DNA from: Halostreptopolyspora alba
Lineage (GTDB): Bacteria > Actinomycetota > Actinomycetes > Streptosporangiales > Streptosporangiaceae
Assembly: GCA_003725585.1 (NCBI GenBank)
Contig: RJMB01000003.1
Span: 295,197 to 359,196 of the forward strand
Length of the DNA: 64,000 nucleotides
Direction of reading: 5' to 3'
Both the position numbers and the translations under genes were made by a program. This document shows positions 1-8,931 of this stretch, in pieces; within the stretch, counting starts at the first letter, position 1; the number at the start of each line of letters is the position of its first letter. The notes beneath the pieces are model-generated. The model had not been told where the DNA came from, made no database searches, and saw only the letters and a list, made by a program, of their open reading frames with translations.

Positions 1-1
1 A

Positions 2-85
2 ACGTTCGCCCAGGCGCAGGCCGAGGGGCTGCTGCCCGACTACGACACCTGCCAACGGATCGAAAGATCCGAAAACACCACATAA
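2..85 (+). CDS. C-terminal end of an upstream gene (partial)
   Basis: An open frame runs in from the left edge and stops with TAA at 83-85. The visible tail is 27 residues (begins TFAQAQAEGLLPDYDTC, ends SENTT). Its codons have the G/C-rich third positions of the neighbouring genes up to the last few, so it is probably the real end of a gene cut by the window. It precedes the methyltransferase by about 40 bp, so it may belong to the same biosynthetic operon. The tail is too short to assign a family. Confidence 0.4.
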   Translation, partial: TFAQAQAEGLLPDYDTCQRIERSENTT

Positions 86-126
86 CCCGGGTACTGCAGT
101 TTCGAGTTCACGGGGGAGAACCGCGC

Positions 127-870
127 GTGGTCGTCGACGGGGTTTCGACAGGACAGGAGCGTAAAGTGGCCCAGAGGGAAGACCAGTTCCGAGAGCGGTA
201 CCAAAACGGCCTGACACTCGTGGAGAAACTGGGTAACTCGGGGGCGGTGAATGAGGAGTTCGAGCTGTTGGGGATGGAATGGGATCTCGTTCCCGGCGTG
301 TTCGCGCCCCGCCCGGGAACGGGGACAGAGTGGTATACGACCGCCGTTCCCTATCCAGCTGACGGGCGTTTCCTGGAGATCGGTTCCGGTGCCGGGGTAA
401 CAGCGGTCTGGGCGGCGCTGCACGGGTGCTCCCACGTCACTGCGACCGACATAACCGAGGCCGCGGTCCGTAACACGCTGCGGAACGTACAACGGCACGG
501 GGTCAGCGATCGGGTCACAGCGTTGCGTAGTGACCTGTTCTCCGGGCTCGATTCCGGGGAACGCTTCGACACTGTGTTCTGGAACTGTAGTGTGATCGAG
601 GCCCCCGAAGAATTCGAGTACACGCGGGAGGTCGAATGGGCGATATTCGACCGTGGCTACGCCGCGCTCAGTCGATACCTTTCCGAGGTTCACGAGTGGC
701 TTCTTCCCGGCGGGAGGGCGCTGGTCACGTTCAATAGCCTCGGCGATTTCTCCCGGATGCGGGAGTTGGCGGAGAGGTCCGGGGTCGCCCTCGACCGAAT
801 CGATAGTTGCCAGCGATGGCTCGCCGAAGATCTCGTGACGTTCAACCTCTTCGAGGTTGTCTTGAAATAG
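127..870 (+). CDS. Class I SAM-dependent methyltransferase (small-molecule or PrmC-like)
   Basis: A protein of 247 residues with a Rossmann methyltransferase core. Motif I reads FLEIGSGAG (about residue 85), followed by an acidic motif II region (TATDITEAAVRNTLRN) and a motif IV region reading FWNCS. In PrmC/HemK enzymes this last position is NPPY, so the Asn is kept but the glutamine-binding PPY is not, which suggests a small-molecule target. A GTG at 166 with AGGAG six bases upstream is an equally good start and would remove 13 residues; GTG 127 also has a GGGGGAG upstream. It lies about 30 bp before the glycosyltransferase, probably in one transcript, so it likely O- or N-methylates the sugar or aglycone of the cluster product. 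The substrate is inferred only from context. Confidence 0.75.
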   Translation: MVVDGVSTGQERKVAQREDQFRERYQNGLTLVEKLGNSGAVNEEFELLGMEWDLVPGVFAPRPGTGTEWYTTAVPYPADGRFLEIGSGAGVTAVWAALHGCSHVTATDITEAAVRNTLRNVQRHGVSDRVTALRSDLFSGLDSGERFDTVFWNCSVIEAPEEFEYTREVEWAIFDRGYAALSRYLSEVHEWLLPGGRALVTFNSLGDFSRMRELAERSGVALDRIDSCQRWLAEDLVTFNLFEVVLK

Positions 871-903
871 TGTCCGTCCTTCCTGGTTCCAGAAGGAGTA
901 GAG

Positions 904-2037
904 GTGAGAATTCTTTTCGTTACCCGAGGGAGTCCCGCGTCTATTTTCGGGCTTGTTCCCCTCGCGACCTCCGCGCGGAACGCGGGACACGAGGTCCTGG
1001 TCTCCTCGACGGAGTCGATGATGTCGGTCGTCAGTTCCGTGGGCCTGCCGGGGGTGCCTGTCACGGACCGTACGGAGGACTATTTCGGAAGGACGGACCG
1101 GAACGGGGACCCGCTGTCCTTCCCCGACCACGGTGCTCGGCGGCAACGGTTGTTCGCGGGGGGCTGGTACGGACGGCTCGCCGCCGCCAGCATCGACAGA
1201 CTGGTGGAGGTGGTGTCCTTCTGGCGTCCGGACATCGTTGTCGGTGGCCGTCTCGACTACGCGGCTCCCCTGGTCGCGTACTACCTCGGGGTTCCGTTCG
1301 TGCGGCAGGCGGTGGACATGGGGGAGTGGAGCGAGGTCGACGAAGGAGCCACCGAGGAGCTACAACCGGAGCTGAAGAACATCGGTCTCACCGAGCTTCC
1401 CACGCCTGACCTGCCCATCGAGATATACCCGCCGAGTCTGCGGCCGAAGAACGCGCCGCCCGCGGAACTCATGCGGTGGCGACCGGGAAACGTGCAGCGC
1501 ACGGTCGAGCGGTGGATGGTGGTCCGTGGGACGCGCCCCCGAGTGTGTGTGACACCGGGCAGCCGGGCCACGCCGGAGGAGCACTTCGACTACGTCCGCT
1601 ATCTCGTGGAGACCATCGGCGGGCTCGACGTGGAGCTCATCGTCGCGGTTCCCGACTCCTTGGCCACGGCGTTGAACGCGGTCGCCGAGAACGCCCGTGT
1701 GGGATGGGCCCCACTCGACGTGATCGCTCCCACGTGCGACCTGTTCGTTCACCACGCGGGAGGAATGACCTCCCTGACCGCGTTGGACTCCGGGGTTCCG
1801 CAGCTGATCATGCCAGAAGAGGACGCCACGTACGAGCTGGGTGAACGCGTGTCCGATCTGGGTGCCGCGATCACCCTGCCGCGTTCCGCCGCGACAGCGG
1901 AGAAGATCCAGGACTCCTGTAGCGACCTCGTTTCGGACACGTCGTACCGGACGAGGGCGGAGGAACTGGCCGTTGAGATCAAGGATCTCACCCCGCCCAC
2001 GGAGATGGTGCCGGTAATGGAGAAACTCGTGGGATGA
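904..2037 (+). CDS. Macrolide/aromatic-type NDP-sugar glycosyltransferase (GT1, GT-B fold)
   Basis: A 377-residue GT-B glycosyltransferase starting at GTG with AAGGAG upstream. The N-terminal acceptor domain opens with MRILFVTRGSPASIFGLVPL, typical of antibiotic glycosyltransferases of the EryCIII/DesVII type. The C-terminal donor domain has the family-1 signature in the order WAPLDVIAPTCDLFVHHAGG followed by a T-S-L-T-A-L-D-SGVPQLIMP stretch (about residues 268-305), where the HHAGG histidine contacts the nucleotide diphosphate. The length is slightly short of the usual 390-430. With the thymidylyltransferase and 2,3-dehydratase at 6058-8465 it implies attachment of a 2-deoxysugar to the cluster's aglycone. 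No auxiliary P450-like activator is seen in this window. Confidence 0.85.
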   Translation: MRILFVTRGSPASIFGLVPLATSARNAGHEVLVSSTESMMSVVSSVGLPGVPVTDRTEDYFGRTDRNGDPLSFPDHGARRQRLFAGGWYGRLAAASIDRLVEVVSFWRPDIVVGGRLDYAAPLVAYYLGVPFVRQAVDMGEWSEVDEGATEELQPELKNIGLTELPTPDLPIEIYPPSLRPKNAPPAELMRWRPGNVQRTVERWMVVRGTRPRVCVTPGSRATPEEHFDYVRYLVETIGGLDVELIVAVPDSLATALNAVAENARVGWAPLDVIAPTCDLFVHHAGGMTSLTALDSGVPQLIMPEEDATYELGERVSDLGAAITLPRSAATAEKIQDSCSDLVSDTSYRTRAEELAVEIKDLTPPTEMVPVMEKLVG

Positions 2038-2228
2038 GGGTCCTCCCCCATTCTTCGCGCTCGTGCCGAACTCGCGTATTCGTCCGGACGCCCCGCGAGA
2101 GCGGGCCGCGGTGAGTCGGATTCGTCCCGAGGGTGCCGTGTCCGTTCCAAGTTCTGCGGGATCGAATGATCGAAATCCTGCGACCTGACGTCGTACTGCC
2201 GTGAACCAGCCATTTATGGAGAGAATTA

Positions 2229-3404
2229 GTGGAACTAGTGACAGGGGCCGGAACCACCATGGAGCCCGCCCCACAACAGCCGCAGTGGAGGGACGAGGAC
2301 GCGGTCGACTCCGTGAGGGGGGAGCTGGTCGAGCGACCGGCACTGGTCGACCCCCGGGATGTGCGTGCCTTGAAGGCGCAATTGGCCGAGGTCTCCTCGG
2401 GAGAGGCGTATGTCGTCCAGGCCGGGGACTGCGCGGAGGACCCCGAGGAGAACACCCGAGCGCACATTGTACGCAAGACGGCGCTTGTGGATCGGCTCGC
2501 CGCCGAGATGGCCATGGGGATGGGCAAACCGGTGCTCCGGGTCGGCCGTATCGCCGGCCAGTACGGCAAACCGCGTTCCAGTCCCACCGAACGGGTGGGA
2601 GGCGTGGATCTACCGGTCTTTCGCGGCCACATGGTGAACAGCCCGCACCCCGATTCCGACAGCAGGCGTCCCGAACCACGACGGCTCCTGTCGGGTTACG
2701 AGGCGGCCAGCACAGCGATGGAGCATCTCGGCTGGAACGGGGGTCCCCAACGTTTGAGTATCGGGCCGACCGTGTGGACCAGTCACGAGGCCCTCCTGCT
2801 GGACTACGAGGTTCCGATGCTGCGCGGGGACGGAACGGGGCGGACGCTGCTCTCGTCGACGCACTGGCCGTGGATCGGGACGAGGACCGGCCGGGCGGAC
2901 GGTGCCCACGTCGCCCTGCTCACCGAGGTCGAGAACCCGGTGGCCGTCAAGGTCGGCCCCGACAGGGAAATCGAGGAGATGCTCGCCGTGTGCCGGCGAC
3001 TCGATCCGGAGCGCGAGCCGGGGCGGCTGACTCTTGTCGCCCGGATGGGCGCCGACCTGGTGCTCGACCGGCTTCCTCGGCTCGTGGCGGCGGTGCGCGC
3101 CCAGGGACATCCGGTCATCTGGATGTGCGACCCAATGCATGGCAACACCGTTACCGCGTCGAGCGGAATCAAGACCCGTTACGTGCGGACGATCATCAAC
3201 GAGGTCACCGGATTCCAACAGGCGGTGCGAGAGTCCGGAGGAGTCGCGGGAGGGCTCCACCTGGAGACCACCCCCGATGACGTCTCCGAATGCGCCCTCG
3301 ACGCCTCCTCCGATGACCGTGTCGGAGAGCCCTACACGAGCCTGTGCGATCCCCGACTCAACCCGCGGCAAGCGCTCTCGGTCCTCGACGCCTGGCGCGG
3401 ATGA
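2229..3404 (+). CDS. phzC: Class II DAHP synthase, phenazine-type (PhzC)
   Basis: A 391-residue class II (plant-type) 3-deoxy-D-arabino-heptulosonate 7-phosphate synthase. It condenses phosphoenolpyruvate and erythrose-4-phosphate, the first step of the shikimate pathway. Hallmarks are QAGDCAEDPEENT (metal-binding Cys), RVGRIAGQYGKPRSSPTE, the substrate loop around SSTHWPWIGTRT, and MCDPMHGNT with downstream GGLHLETTPDDVSEC. The GTG start has GGAGAG about 5 bp upstream. It is shorter than housekeeping AroF-II (about 460) and matches PhzC size. As the first gene of the phzC-phzD-phzE-rmlA-dehydratase run it probably boosts chorismate supply for this pathway and may escape the feedback control of the primary enzyme. 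The 191-bp gap upstream is the likely promoter region. Confidence 0.9.
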   Translation: MELVTGAGTTMEPAPQQPQWRDEDAVDSVRGELVERPALVDPRDVRALKAQLAEVSSGEAYVVQAGDCAEDPEENTRAHIVRKTALVDRLAAEMAMGMGKPVLRVGRIAGQYGKPRSSPTERVGGVDLPVFRGHMVNSPHPDSDSRRPEPRRLLSGYEAASTAMEHLGWNGGPQRLSIGPTVWTSHEALLLDYEVPMLRGDGTGRTLLSSTHWPWIGTRTGRADGAHVALLTEVENPVAVKVGPDREIEEMLAVCRRLDPEREPGRLTLVARMGADLVLDRLPRLVAAVRAQGHPVIWMCDPMHGNTVTASSGIKTRYVRTIINEVTGFQQAVRESGGVAGGLHLETTPDDVSECALDASSDDRVGEPYTSLCDPRLNPRQALSVLDAWRG

Positions 3405-3452
3405 GGGCGGCGCTAGGCGCTCCCACACTCTTCGGTAGTACCCAGGAGCATC

Positions 3453-4136
3453 ATGGCTGGCATACCTCACATCGCGCCCTACGCGATGCCGACGGCCGAC
3501 GAACTTCCCCGCAACACAGCGCGTTGGACTCTCGAGCCCGGGCGCGCGGTGGTGCTGTTTCATGACATGCAACGCTACTTCTTGCGTCCCTTCGACCCCG
3601 CGGCGGATCCTGCGCGGTCGCTCCTCGCCAACGCGAGCTCGTTGCGTTCCACCTGCCTCGCGCTGGGGATCCCGATGGCCTTCACGGCCCAACCAGGCGG
3701 CATGACCAGGAAAGAGCGCGGATTACTGCACGACTTCTGGGGGCCCGGGATGCGGAGCGACGCCGAGGACCGCGAGATCGTGGAATCCCTCGCGCCCCGC
3801 CCGCACGACTGGCTCCTCACCAAGTGGCGATACAGCGCCTTCTTCGGAACCGGTCTCCTGGACCGGATGCGCGCCCACGGACGCGACCAACTCGTCATCG
3901 GCGGCGTCTACGGGCATGTCGGCGTGCTCATGACGGCGGTCGAAGCGTTCACCAACGATATCGAGCCCTTTCTCGTCGCCGATGCCGTCGCCGACTTCTC
4001 GGCGGACTACCACCGCCTCACGATCGAGTACGCGGCTGGTCGCTGCGCCGTGGTCTCCGAAACCCAAGCGCTTATCGCCCAGCTCGACGACGAGCGAAGA
4101 ACGGAACGAACCGGCCCCTCGGAGGTTGGAGCATGA
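3453..4136 (+). CDS. phzD: 2-amino-2-deoxyisochorismate hydrolase (isochorismatase family, PhzD)
   Basis: A 227-residue isochorismatase-fold vinyl-ether hydrolase. PhzD converts 2-amino-2-deoxyisochorismate to pyruvate and trans-2,3-dihydro-3-hydroxyanthranilate (DHHA). The catalytic Asp of the family (D38 in characterised PhzD) falls at residue 38 in [11 protein letters not shown], a conserved Lys is at 124 in [10 protein letters not shown], and the GGVYGHVG loop spans 150-157. The N-terminus [13 protein letters not shown] is strongly PhzD-like. The ATG start has a GGAG-like site at 3446. Its stop overlaps the phzE start (ATGA). Its presence separates this pathway from anthranilate and from enediyne benzoxazolinate routes, which keep the enolpyruvyl group. 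Confidence 0.93.
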   Translation: MAGIPHIAPYAMPTADELPRNTARWTLEPGRAVVLFHDMQRYFLRPFDPAADPARSLLANASSLRSTCLALGIPMAFTAQPGGMTRKERGLLHDFWGPGMRSDAEDREIVESLAPRPHDWLLTKWRYSAFFGTGLLDRMRAHGRDQLVIGGVYGHVGVLMTAVEAFTNDIEPFLVADAVADFSADYHRLTIEYAAGRCAVVSETQALIAQLDDERRTERTGPSEVGA

Positions 4137-6061
4137 CTGAGGAACCGTCGAGGGGCGAACGCCTGCTGCTCCGGGCCGTGTCCGGACGTTCGCCCGCCTT
4201 CGCTCTGCTGCACCGCCCCGTCACAACCGGCGACACCGTCGATGTCCTGGTGGGAGAGGTGTCGACGCGGGAAACGTTGGGGGAGAACTCCTCGTTTGAC
4301 GAGCGCCACGCGGAAACCCTCGTGGTGATCCCCTACCGACAGATCGCCGAGCGCGGGTTCGCGTGTGTCAATGACGAGACGCCGCTACTCACGATGAGGG
4401 TAACCGAGCGCGCCGAATGTCCGGTCGGACGGGTCGTCTCGATGCTTCCCGAGAACTCCATTCAGCTCTCCGGGGGACACTTCGACGTCGACGACGACAC
4501 CTACGCCGCGATGGTCGAGCGGATCAGAGCGCACGAAATCGGCCAAGGAGAGGGCGCGAACTTCGTCATCAAGCGTTCCTACATCGCGGATATCACCGAC
4601 TATTCGCCGAGCGTGGCACTGACACTGTTCCGGAGGCTCCTGAAGCGGGAGACGGGCGCGTACTGGACGTTCGTCGTGCACACCGGGGACCGGACATTCG
4701 TCGGTGCCACCCCCGAGCGCCATGTCAGCCTCCGTGACCAGAAGGCGGTGATGAACCCCATCAGTGGGACCTACCGCTACCCACAGGAGGGGCCATCCCT
4801 ACAGGGGATCATGGAATTTCTCGCCGACACAAAAGAGACAGACGAACTCTACATGGTCGTCGACGAGGAACTGAAGATGATGTCCCGGATCTGTCAGTCC
4901 GACGTCAGATTAACGGGCCCCTACCTTAGGGAGATGTCGCGCCTGGCGCACACCGAGTATTTCATCACCGGCCATTGCACGCGTGATCCGCGTGGGATCC
5001 TGCGAGAGACAATGTTCGCCCCGACCGTGACCGGAAGCCCGTTGGCGAACGCCTGTCGGGTGATCAGCCGGTACGAACCCGCCGGGCGTGGCTACTACAG
5101 CGGGGTGATCGCGCTTGTCGGGGAGGACGAGCGCGGTGCCCACACCCTGGACTCGGCCATCCTGATCCGCACAGCCGACATCGACGCCGGCGGGAGGGCG
5201 CGAATCGGTGTCGGTGCCACACTCGTGCGACACTCCGAGCCCGCATCGGAGGTCACGGAGACGCGGTCGAAGGCCGCGGGGCTGCTTTCCGCGCTGGACG
5301 CCAACGAGGTCGACCGACTCGCCGACCAACCCGGCGTCAACGAGCTCCTGCGACAGCGCAACGACACCATATCCGGGTTCTGGATAGCGGGTGGGCGACA
5401 GCCGATGGCGCCACCCCCGGACTTGGCTGGACTCCGTGTTCTGGTGGTCGACGCGGAGGACAGCTTCACCGCCATGCTCGAGCATCAGCTCCGCTCGTTG
5501 AACCTGACGGTGCGCGTATGTGGCGTCCATGAGCGCGTCGATCTCGACCACTACGACTTCGTGGTCATGGGCCCTGGCCCGGGAGATCCGAGGGATACGG
5601 ACCAGCCACGGATCGCCCACCTACGGTCGCTGATCCAACGGTTGCTCACGGAACGGCGCCGATTCTTGGCAGTGTGCCTCAGCCACCAGGCGCTCGGCTT
5701 GGAGCTGGGTTTCGACCTGACCCGTCGGACCGTTCCCAACCAGGGGCTACAGCGAGAGATCGACCTGTTCGGCGTCTCGGAGCGTGTGGGCTTCTACAAC
5801 ACTTTCGCCGTGCGCAGCGCCGACAGCGAGGTCGTGCGCGCGGGCTTGGGAACCGTGGAGGTCAGCAGGGACACGGAAACCGGCGAGGTGCACGCGACAC
5901 GCGGTCCGGGGTTCGCCTCTATGCAGTTCCACGCCGAATCGGTCCTCACGCAAAACGGCGTGTCGATCATCAGGCGGTTCGCGGAGGAGATACTGCGTTC
6001 CGGGAGCCGTTACGGGATTCCCGGGAAATCAGCCAACACGCGTTCGGAGGTTATCGGTTGA
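4133..6061 (+). CDS. phzE: 2-amino-2-deoxyisochorismate synthase, fused synthase plus glutamine amidotransferase (PhzE)
   Basis: A 642-residue anthranilate-synthase-like fusion. The chorismate-binding domain occupies about residues 1-420 (motifs [62 protein letters not shown]). A class I glutamine amidotransferase domain follows from about 440, with oxyanion strand [10 protein letters not shown], nucleophile elbow [16 protein letters not shown] (Cys) and catalytic His in [11 protein letters not shown]. PhzE aminates chorismate to ADIC without eliminating pyruvate. The start is fixed at ATG 4133 by GGAGG just upstream and the ATGA overlap with phzD; open sequence further upstream belongs to a shadow frame. 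Its stop overlaps the TTG start of the next gene. Confidence in PhzE rather than anthranilate synthase rests largely on the adjacent phzD and phzC. Confidence 0.9.
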   Translation: MTEEPSRGERLLLRAVSGRSPAFALLHRPVTTGDTVDVLVGEVSTRETLGENSSFDERHAETLVVIPYRQIAERGFACVNDETPLLTMRVTERAECPVGRVVSMLPENSIQLSGGHFDVDDDTYAAMVERIRAHEIGQGEGANFVIKRSYIADITDYSPSVALTLFRRLLKRETGAYWTFVVHTGDRTFVGATPERHVSLRDQKAVMNPISGTYRYPQEGPSLQGIMEFLADTKETDELYMVVDEELKMMSRICQSDVRLTGPYLREMSRLAHTEYFITGHCTRDPRGILRETMFAPTVTGSPLANACRVISRYEPAGRGYYSGVIALVGEDERGAHTLDSAILIRTADIDAGGRARIGVGATLVRHSEPASEVTETRSKAAGLLSALDANEVDRLADQPGVNELLRQRNDTISGFWIAGGRQPMAPPPDLAGLRVLVVDAEDSFTAMLEHQLRSLNLTVRVCGVHERVDLDHYDFVVMGPGPGDPRDTDQPRIAHLRSLIQRLLTERRRFLAVCLSHQALGLELGFDLTRRTVPNQGLQREIDLFGVSERVGFYNTFAVRSADSEVVRAGLGTVEVSRDTETGEVHATRGPGFASMQFHAESVLTQNGVSIIRRFAEEILRSGSRYGIPGKSANTRSEVIG

Positions 6062-6945
6062 AAGGAATAATTCTCGCCGGTGGAAGTGGGACCCGGTTGC
6101 GTCCGCTCACCGGGACACTGTCCAAACAGATACTACCGGTCTACGACAAACCAATGATCTATTACCCACTCTCGGTTCTCATGCTGGCGGGAATCCGGGA
6201 TATCCTCATCATATCGTCCCGCTCGCACACCGCGATGTTCCGTTCTCTGCTGGGTGGCGGGGAAAGGCTCGGTCTGAGTATCGGATACGCCGAGCAGGAG
6301 GAGCCCAACGGCATCGCCGAATCTTTTCTGATCGGTGCCGACCACATTGGTTCTGACCAGGTGGCGCTGATTCTGGGGGACAATGTTTTCCACGGTCCCG
6401 GATTCTCCTCGGTTCTCCAGGAGAACGTCGGACAGCTGGATGGCTGCACGCTGTTCGGCTACCCGGTCACGAGCCCGGAAAGGTACGGAGTGGGAGAGGT
6501 CGACCAGTCAGGGAGGCTGCTCTCCCTGGAGGAGAAACCCCAGCGGCCACGATCCAACCTCGCTGTCACCGGGCTCTACCTCTACGACAGCGATGTCGTC
6601 AATATCGCGAAGAACCTCACGCCCTCCGCGCGCGGCGAGCTGGAGATCACCGACGTCAACCGGGCCTACCTCGAACAGGGGCGGGCACGGATGGTGGAGT
6701 TGGGACGCGGTTTCGCCTGGCTGGACATGGGGACCCACGAGTCGCTGCTCCAAGCCGGACAGTACGTGCAGGTGCTGGAGCAGCGACAGGGCGAGCGGAT
6801 CGCCTGCGTCGAGGAGGTCGCGCTGCGCATGGGCTTTATCAGCCCCGAGGAGTGTCGGCGGTTGGGACGCGAGATGGCGGGATCGGGCTACGGCGCCTAC
6901 CTCACGGAGGTCGCGCACCGCCACGAAGCGTCCTCCGCCGCGTGA
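6058..6945 (+). CDS. rmlA: Glucose-1-phosphate thymidylyltransferase
   Basis: A 295-residue nucleotidyltransferase making dTDP-glucose, the entry to deoxysugars. The signature loop is GIILAGGSGTRLRPLT at residues 3-18, followed by SKQILPVYDKPMIYYPLS, ILGDNVFHG (metal/nucleotide Asp) and EEKPQRPRSNLAVTGLYLYD. I chose the TTG at 6058 because a perfect GGAGG (6046-6050) sits seven bases upstream and the TTGA overlap couples it to phzE; the length then matches RmlA (about 290). Translation coupling to phzE shows that the sugar and shikimate modules serve one product. 4,6-dehydratase and later sugar genes are not in this window and probably lie to the left. Confidence 0.93.
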   Translation: MKGIILAGGSGTRLRPLTGTLSKQILPVYDKPMIYYPLSVLMLAGIRDILIISSRSHTAMFRSLLGGGERLGLSIGYAEQEEPNGIAESFLIGADHIGSDQVALILGDNVFHGPGFSSVLQENVGQLDGCTLFGYPVTSPERYGVGEVDQSGRLLSLEEKPQRPRSNLAVTGLYLYDSDVVNIAKNLTPSARGELEITDVNRAYLEQGRARMVELGRGFAWLDMGTHESLLQAGQYVQVLEQRQGERIACVEEVALRMGFISPEECRRLGREMAGSGYGAYLTEVAHRHEASSAA

Positions 6946-7013
6946 CCCTCCGCCCCGGGGGCGACATTGGAGCCCCCCGACCCCACCCAGACACCCTCGA
7001 GGTGAGAGGCCAC

Positions 7014-8465
7014 ATGAGCACTACCCCCGCCCCGCGGACCAGACCGGTAGCCGACCCCGACACGTCACCGGCGCGTCGGATCGTCGCGTCGGCACTGGCT
7101 CCCGCGGGCGTCGTCGGTGACCTGACGGAGTTCCACCAGCGTCTCGTCGACGCCCAGAACCGGATCTACACGATCACCGAACGTGTTTCGCTGGACAGTC
7201 TGGACCGGTGGAACTACGAACCGAGCCGGGGCGTCCTCGCTCACGAGAGCGGCAAGTTCTTCAGCGTCGAAGGAATTCGCGTTCGGGTTTTTGAGGACTC
7301 GGTTCGACAGTGGGACCAGCCGATCATAAGACAGCCCGAGGTGGGGATCCTCGGGATCCTGGTCAAGGAGTTCCACGGGGTGCTGCATTTCCTGATGCAG
7401 CTCAAGGCGGAGCCGGGAAACCGGAACGGTATACAGATATCCCCGACCGTGCAGGCCACACGGAGCAACTACATGGGAGTGCACGGCGGTGGCCGGGTGC
7501 CCTATTTGGAGTACTTCCAGGATCGGGATCGGCACCGTGTGCTGGCTGATGTGCGCCAGTCCGAACAGGGCGCCTGGTTCCTGGGAAAGCGGAATCGGAA
7601 CATGGTCGTCGAGGTGACGGAGGAGGTCGAACTGCTCGACGGCTTCCACTGGCTGACCCTCAACCAGATCCACCGATTACTCGCGCTGGACGACCTGGTC
7701 AACATGGACGCCCGGACCGTGCTGTCCTGCCTGCCCTTCACCGGCGGCGGCGTGGCGGATGAGGGGCTTGGCGCTGCGTTGGACCGCTCCAGCGTCACTG
7801 AGCGGGGAGCTCACTCCATGGTGGCGCTTCTGAGCTGGATCACGGACACACGGACGCGACCCGAGGTGGATGTGCGCACCATCGCCCTCGACGAGCTGTC
7901 GCAGTGGCGGCGCACCCCCGAACGCATCGGACACCGGGAGGGTCGGTACTTCGACGTCATCGGGGTTCGCGTCGAGGCGGGCGGCCGCGAGGTCGGTCGG
8001 TGGAGTCAGCCGATGATCGCGGCGCGTGGCCCCGGAGTGCTCGCCCTCCTGGTGACTCGGGTCGAAGGGACCGTACACGTCCTGATGCAGACACGTGTCG
8101 AGCCCGGACTGACCGATGTTGTCGAGCTGGCGCCGACTGTGCAGTGCACCCCGTCCAACTACGCGCACCTGCCCGCCGCGTCCCGTCCCGCTTTCCTCGA
8201 TGCGGTGCTACGGGCCGATCCCGGTCAGGTCAAGTTCGACACCATGTTGTCGGACGAGGGCGGACGCTTCTACCACACGAGCAATCGGCACCTCATCGTC
8301 GAGACGGAGACTGGACCGCACCCAGAGCCCCCGGGATTTCGCTGGTTCACATTAGGCCAGCTGACGGAGCTGTTGCGGCACAGCCACTATCTCAACGTTC
8401 AGGCACGCAGTCTGGTCGTGTGTCTGCGGAGTCTGGTCAGCGCCCAGAGCGACCGACACCGGTAA
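7014..8465 (+). CDS. NDP-hexose 2,3-dehydratase (EryBVI/TylX3/EvaA family)
   Basis: A 483-residue protein built from two homologous halves, as in all known NDP-hexose 2,3-dehydratases. Repeat 1 (about residues 65-230) contains a lysine/serine-rich ESGKFFSVEGIRV strand and SPTVQATRSNYMG. Repeat 2 (about 290-460) contains REGRYFDVIGVRV and APTVQCTPSNYAH. Each half ends in a WLTLNQIHRLL- or WFTLGQLTELL-type helix. The enzyme removes the C2 hydroxyl of NDP-4-keto-6-deoxyglucose, the committed step to 2-deoxysugars (2,6-dideoxyhexoses). The ATG start at 7014 is 69 bp after rmlA, preceded by GAGGTGAGAGG. It is the last gene of the operon; a weak inverted repeat (CTCCACG at 8471 and CGTGGAG at 8492) follows. 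Confidence 0.9.
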   Translation: MSTTPAPRTRPVADPDTSPARRIVASALAPAGVVGDLTEFHQRLVDAQNRIYTITERVSLDSLDRWNYEPSRGVLAHESGKFFSVEGIRVRVFEDSVRQWDQPIIRQPEVGILGILVKEFHGVLHFLMQLKAEPGNRNGIQISPTVQATRSNYMGVHGGGRVPYLEYFQDRDRHRVLADVRQSEQGAWFLGKRNRNMVVEVTEEVELLDGFHWLTLNQIHRLLALDDLVNMDARTVLSCLPFTGGGVADEGLGAALDRSSVTERGAHSMVALLSWITDTRTRPEVDVRTIALDELSQWRRTPERIGHREGRYFDVIGVRVEAGGREVGRWSQPMIAARGPGVLALLVTRVEGTVHVLMQTRVEPGLTDVVELAPTVQCTPSNYAHLPAASRPAFLDAVLRADPGQVKFDTMLSDEGGRFYHTSNRHLIVETETGPHPEPPGFRWFTLGQLTELLRHSHYLNVQARSLVVCLRSLVSAQSDRHR

Positions 8466-8694
8466 CGACGCTCCACGGCGCCAGGCCCTCGCGTGGAGGA
8501 CGATGCGCCGCTTGACCAGGGGGCCGTCACTCCCGGCGAGGGCGGTGTCGTGGTGCTCCCCGCCCGGCCGGTGCCGCGGGGGCCGTGGCTGGGCGGGGGC
8601 GAGCCGGGCATCAACCGATCGGTTGGTGCCCGAATCCACCACCCCCGTATCCTCTATTCCTCCTTCTACCGCCGCCCCGTCGACTGGGGGCGGG

Positions 8695-8859
8695 CTGTTG
8701 CGCACGCTCGGCCTGGTGGACAAGCAGCGCACCCAATACCACCAGCTGTCGGGAGGACAGCGACAGCGGCTGTCCATCGCGCTGGCACTGCTGGGCGGAG
8801 CGGACGTCGCGGTGCTCGACGAGCTGACACCGCTCTTGTCCGCTCCGGACCTCCGCTGA
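8695..8859 (+). pseudogene. Remnant of an ABC transporter ATP-binding protein
   Basis: The frame encodes an ABC signature and Walker B region in the right order: LLRTLGLVDKQRTQYHQ, then LSGGQRQRLSIALALLGG, then VAVLDELT, then an abrupt stop at 8857-8859. There is no Walker A, and nothing downstream encodes the D- and H-loops; the frame upstream is low-complexity Ser/Pro/Arg sequence typical of non-coding GC-rich DNA. This is therefore the middle of a DrrA/CcmA-like exporter ATPase that has lost both ends, perhaps a former self-resistance exporter at the edge of the biosynthetic cluster. That last point is inference. Confidence 0.7.
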
Positions 8860-8931
8860 CCGTGGGGAGCGCGGAACACCGGCCACCGGCTCGGGAGGAA
8901 TAATCCCGGTCCGGCGCTGTTGACAAGTCGT

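Noticed and set aside
1360..2679. Long minus-strand open frame across the glycosyltransferase end and phzC start
   Set aside because: It is antisense to two clear genes, is Arg/Pro/Gly-rich with no motifs, and arises from G/C-rich third codon positions.
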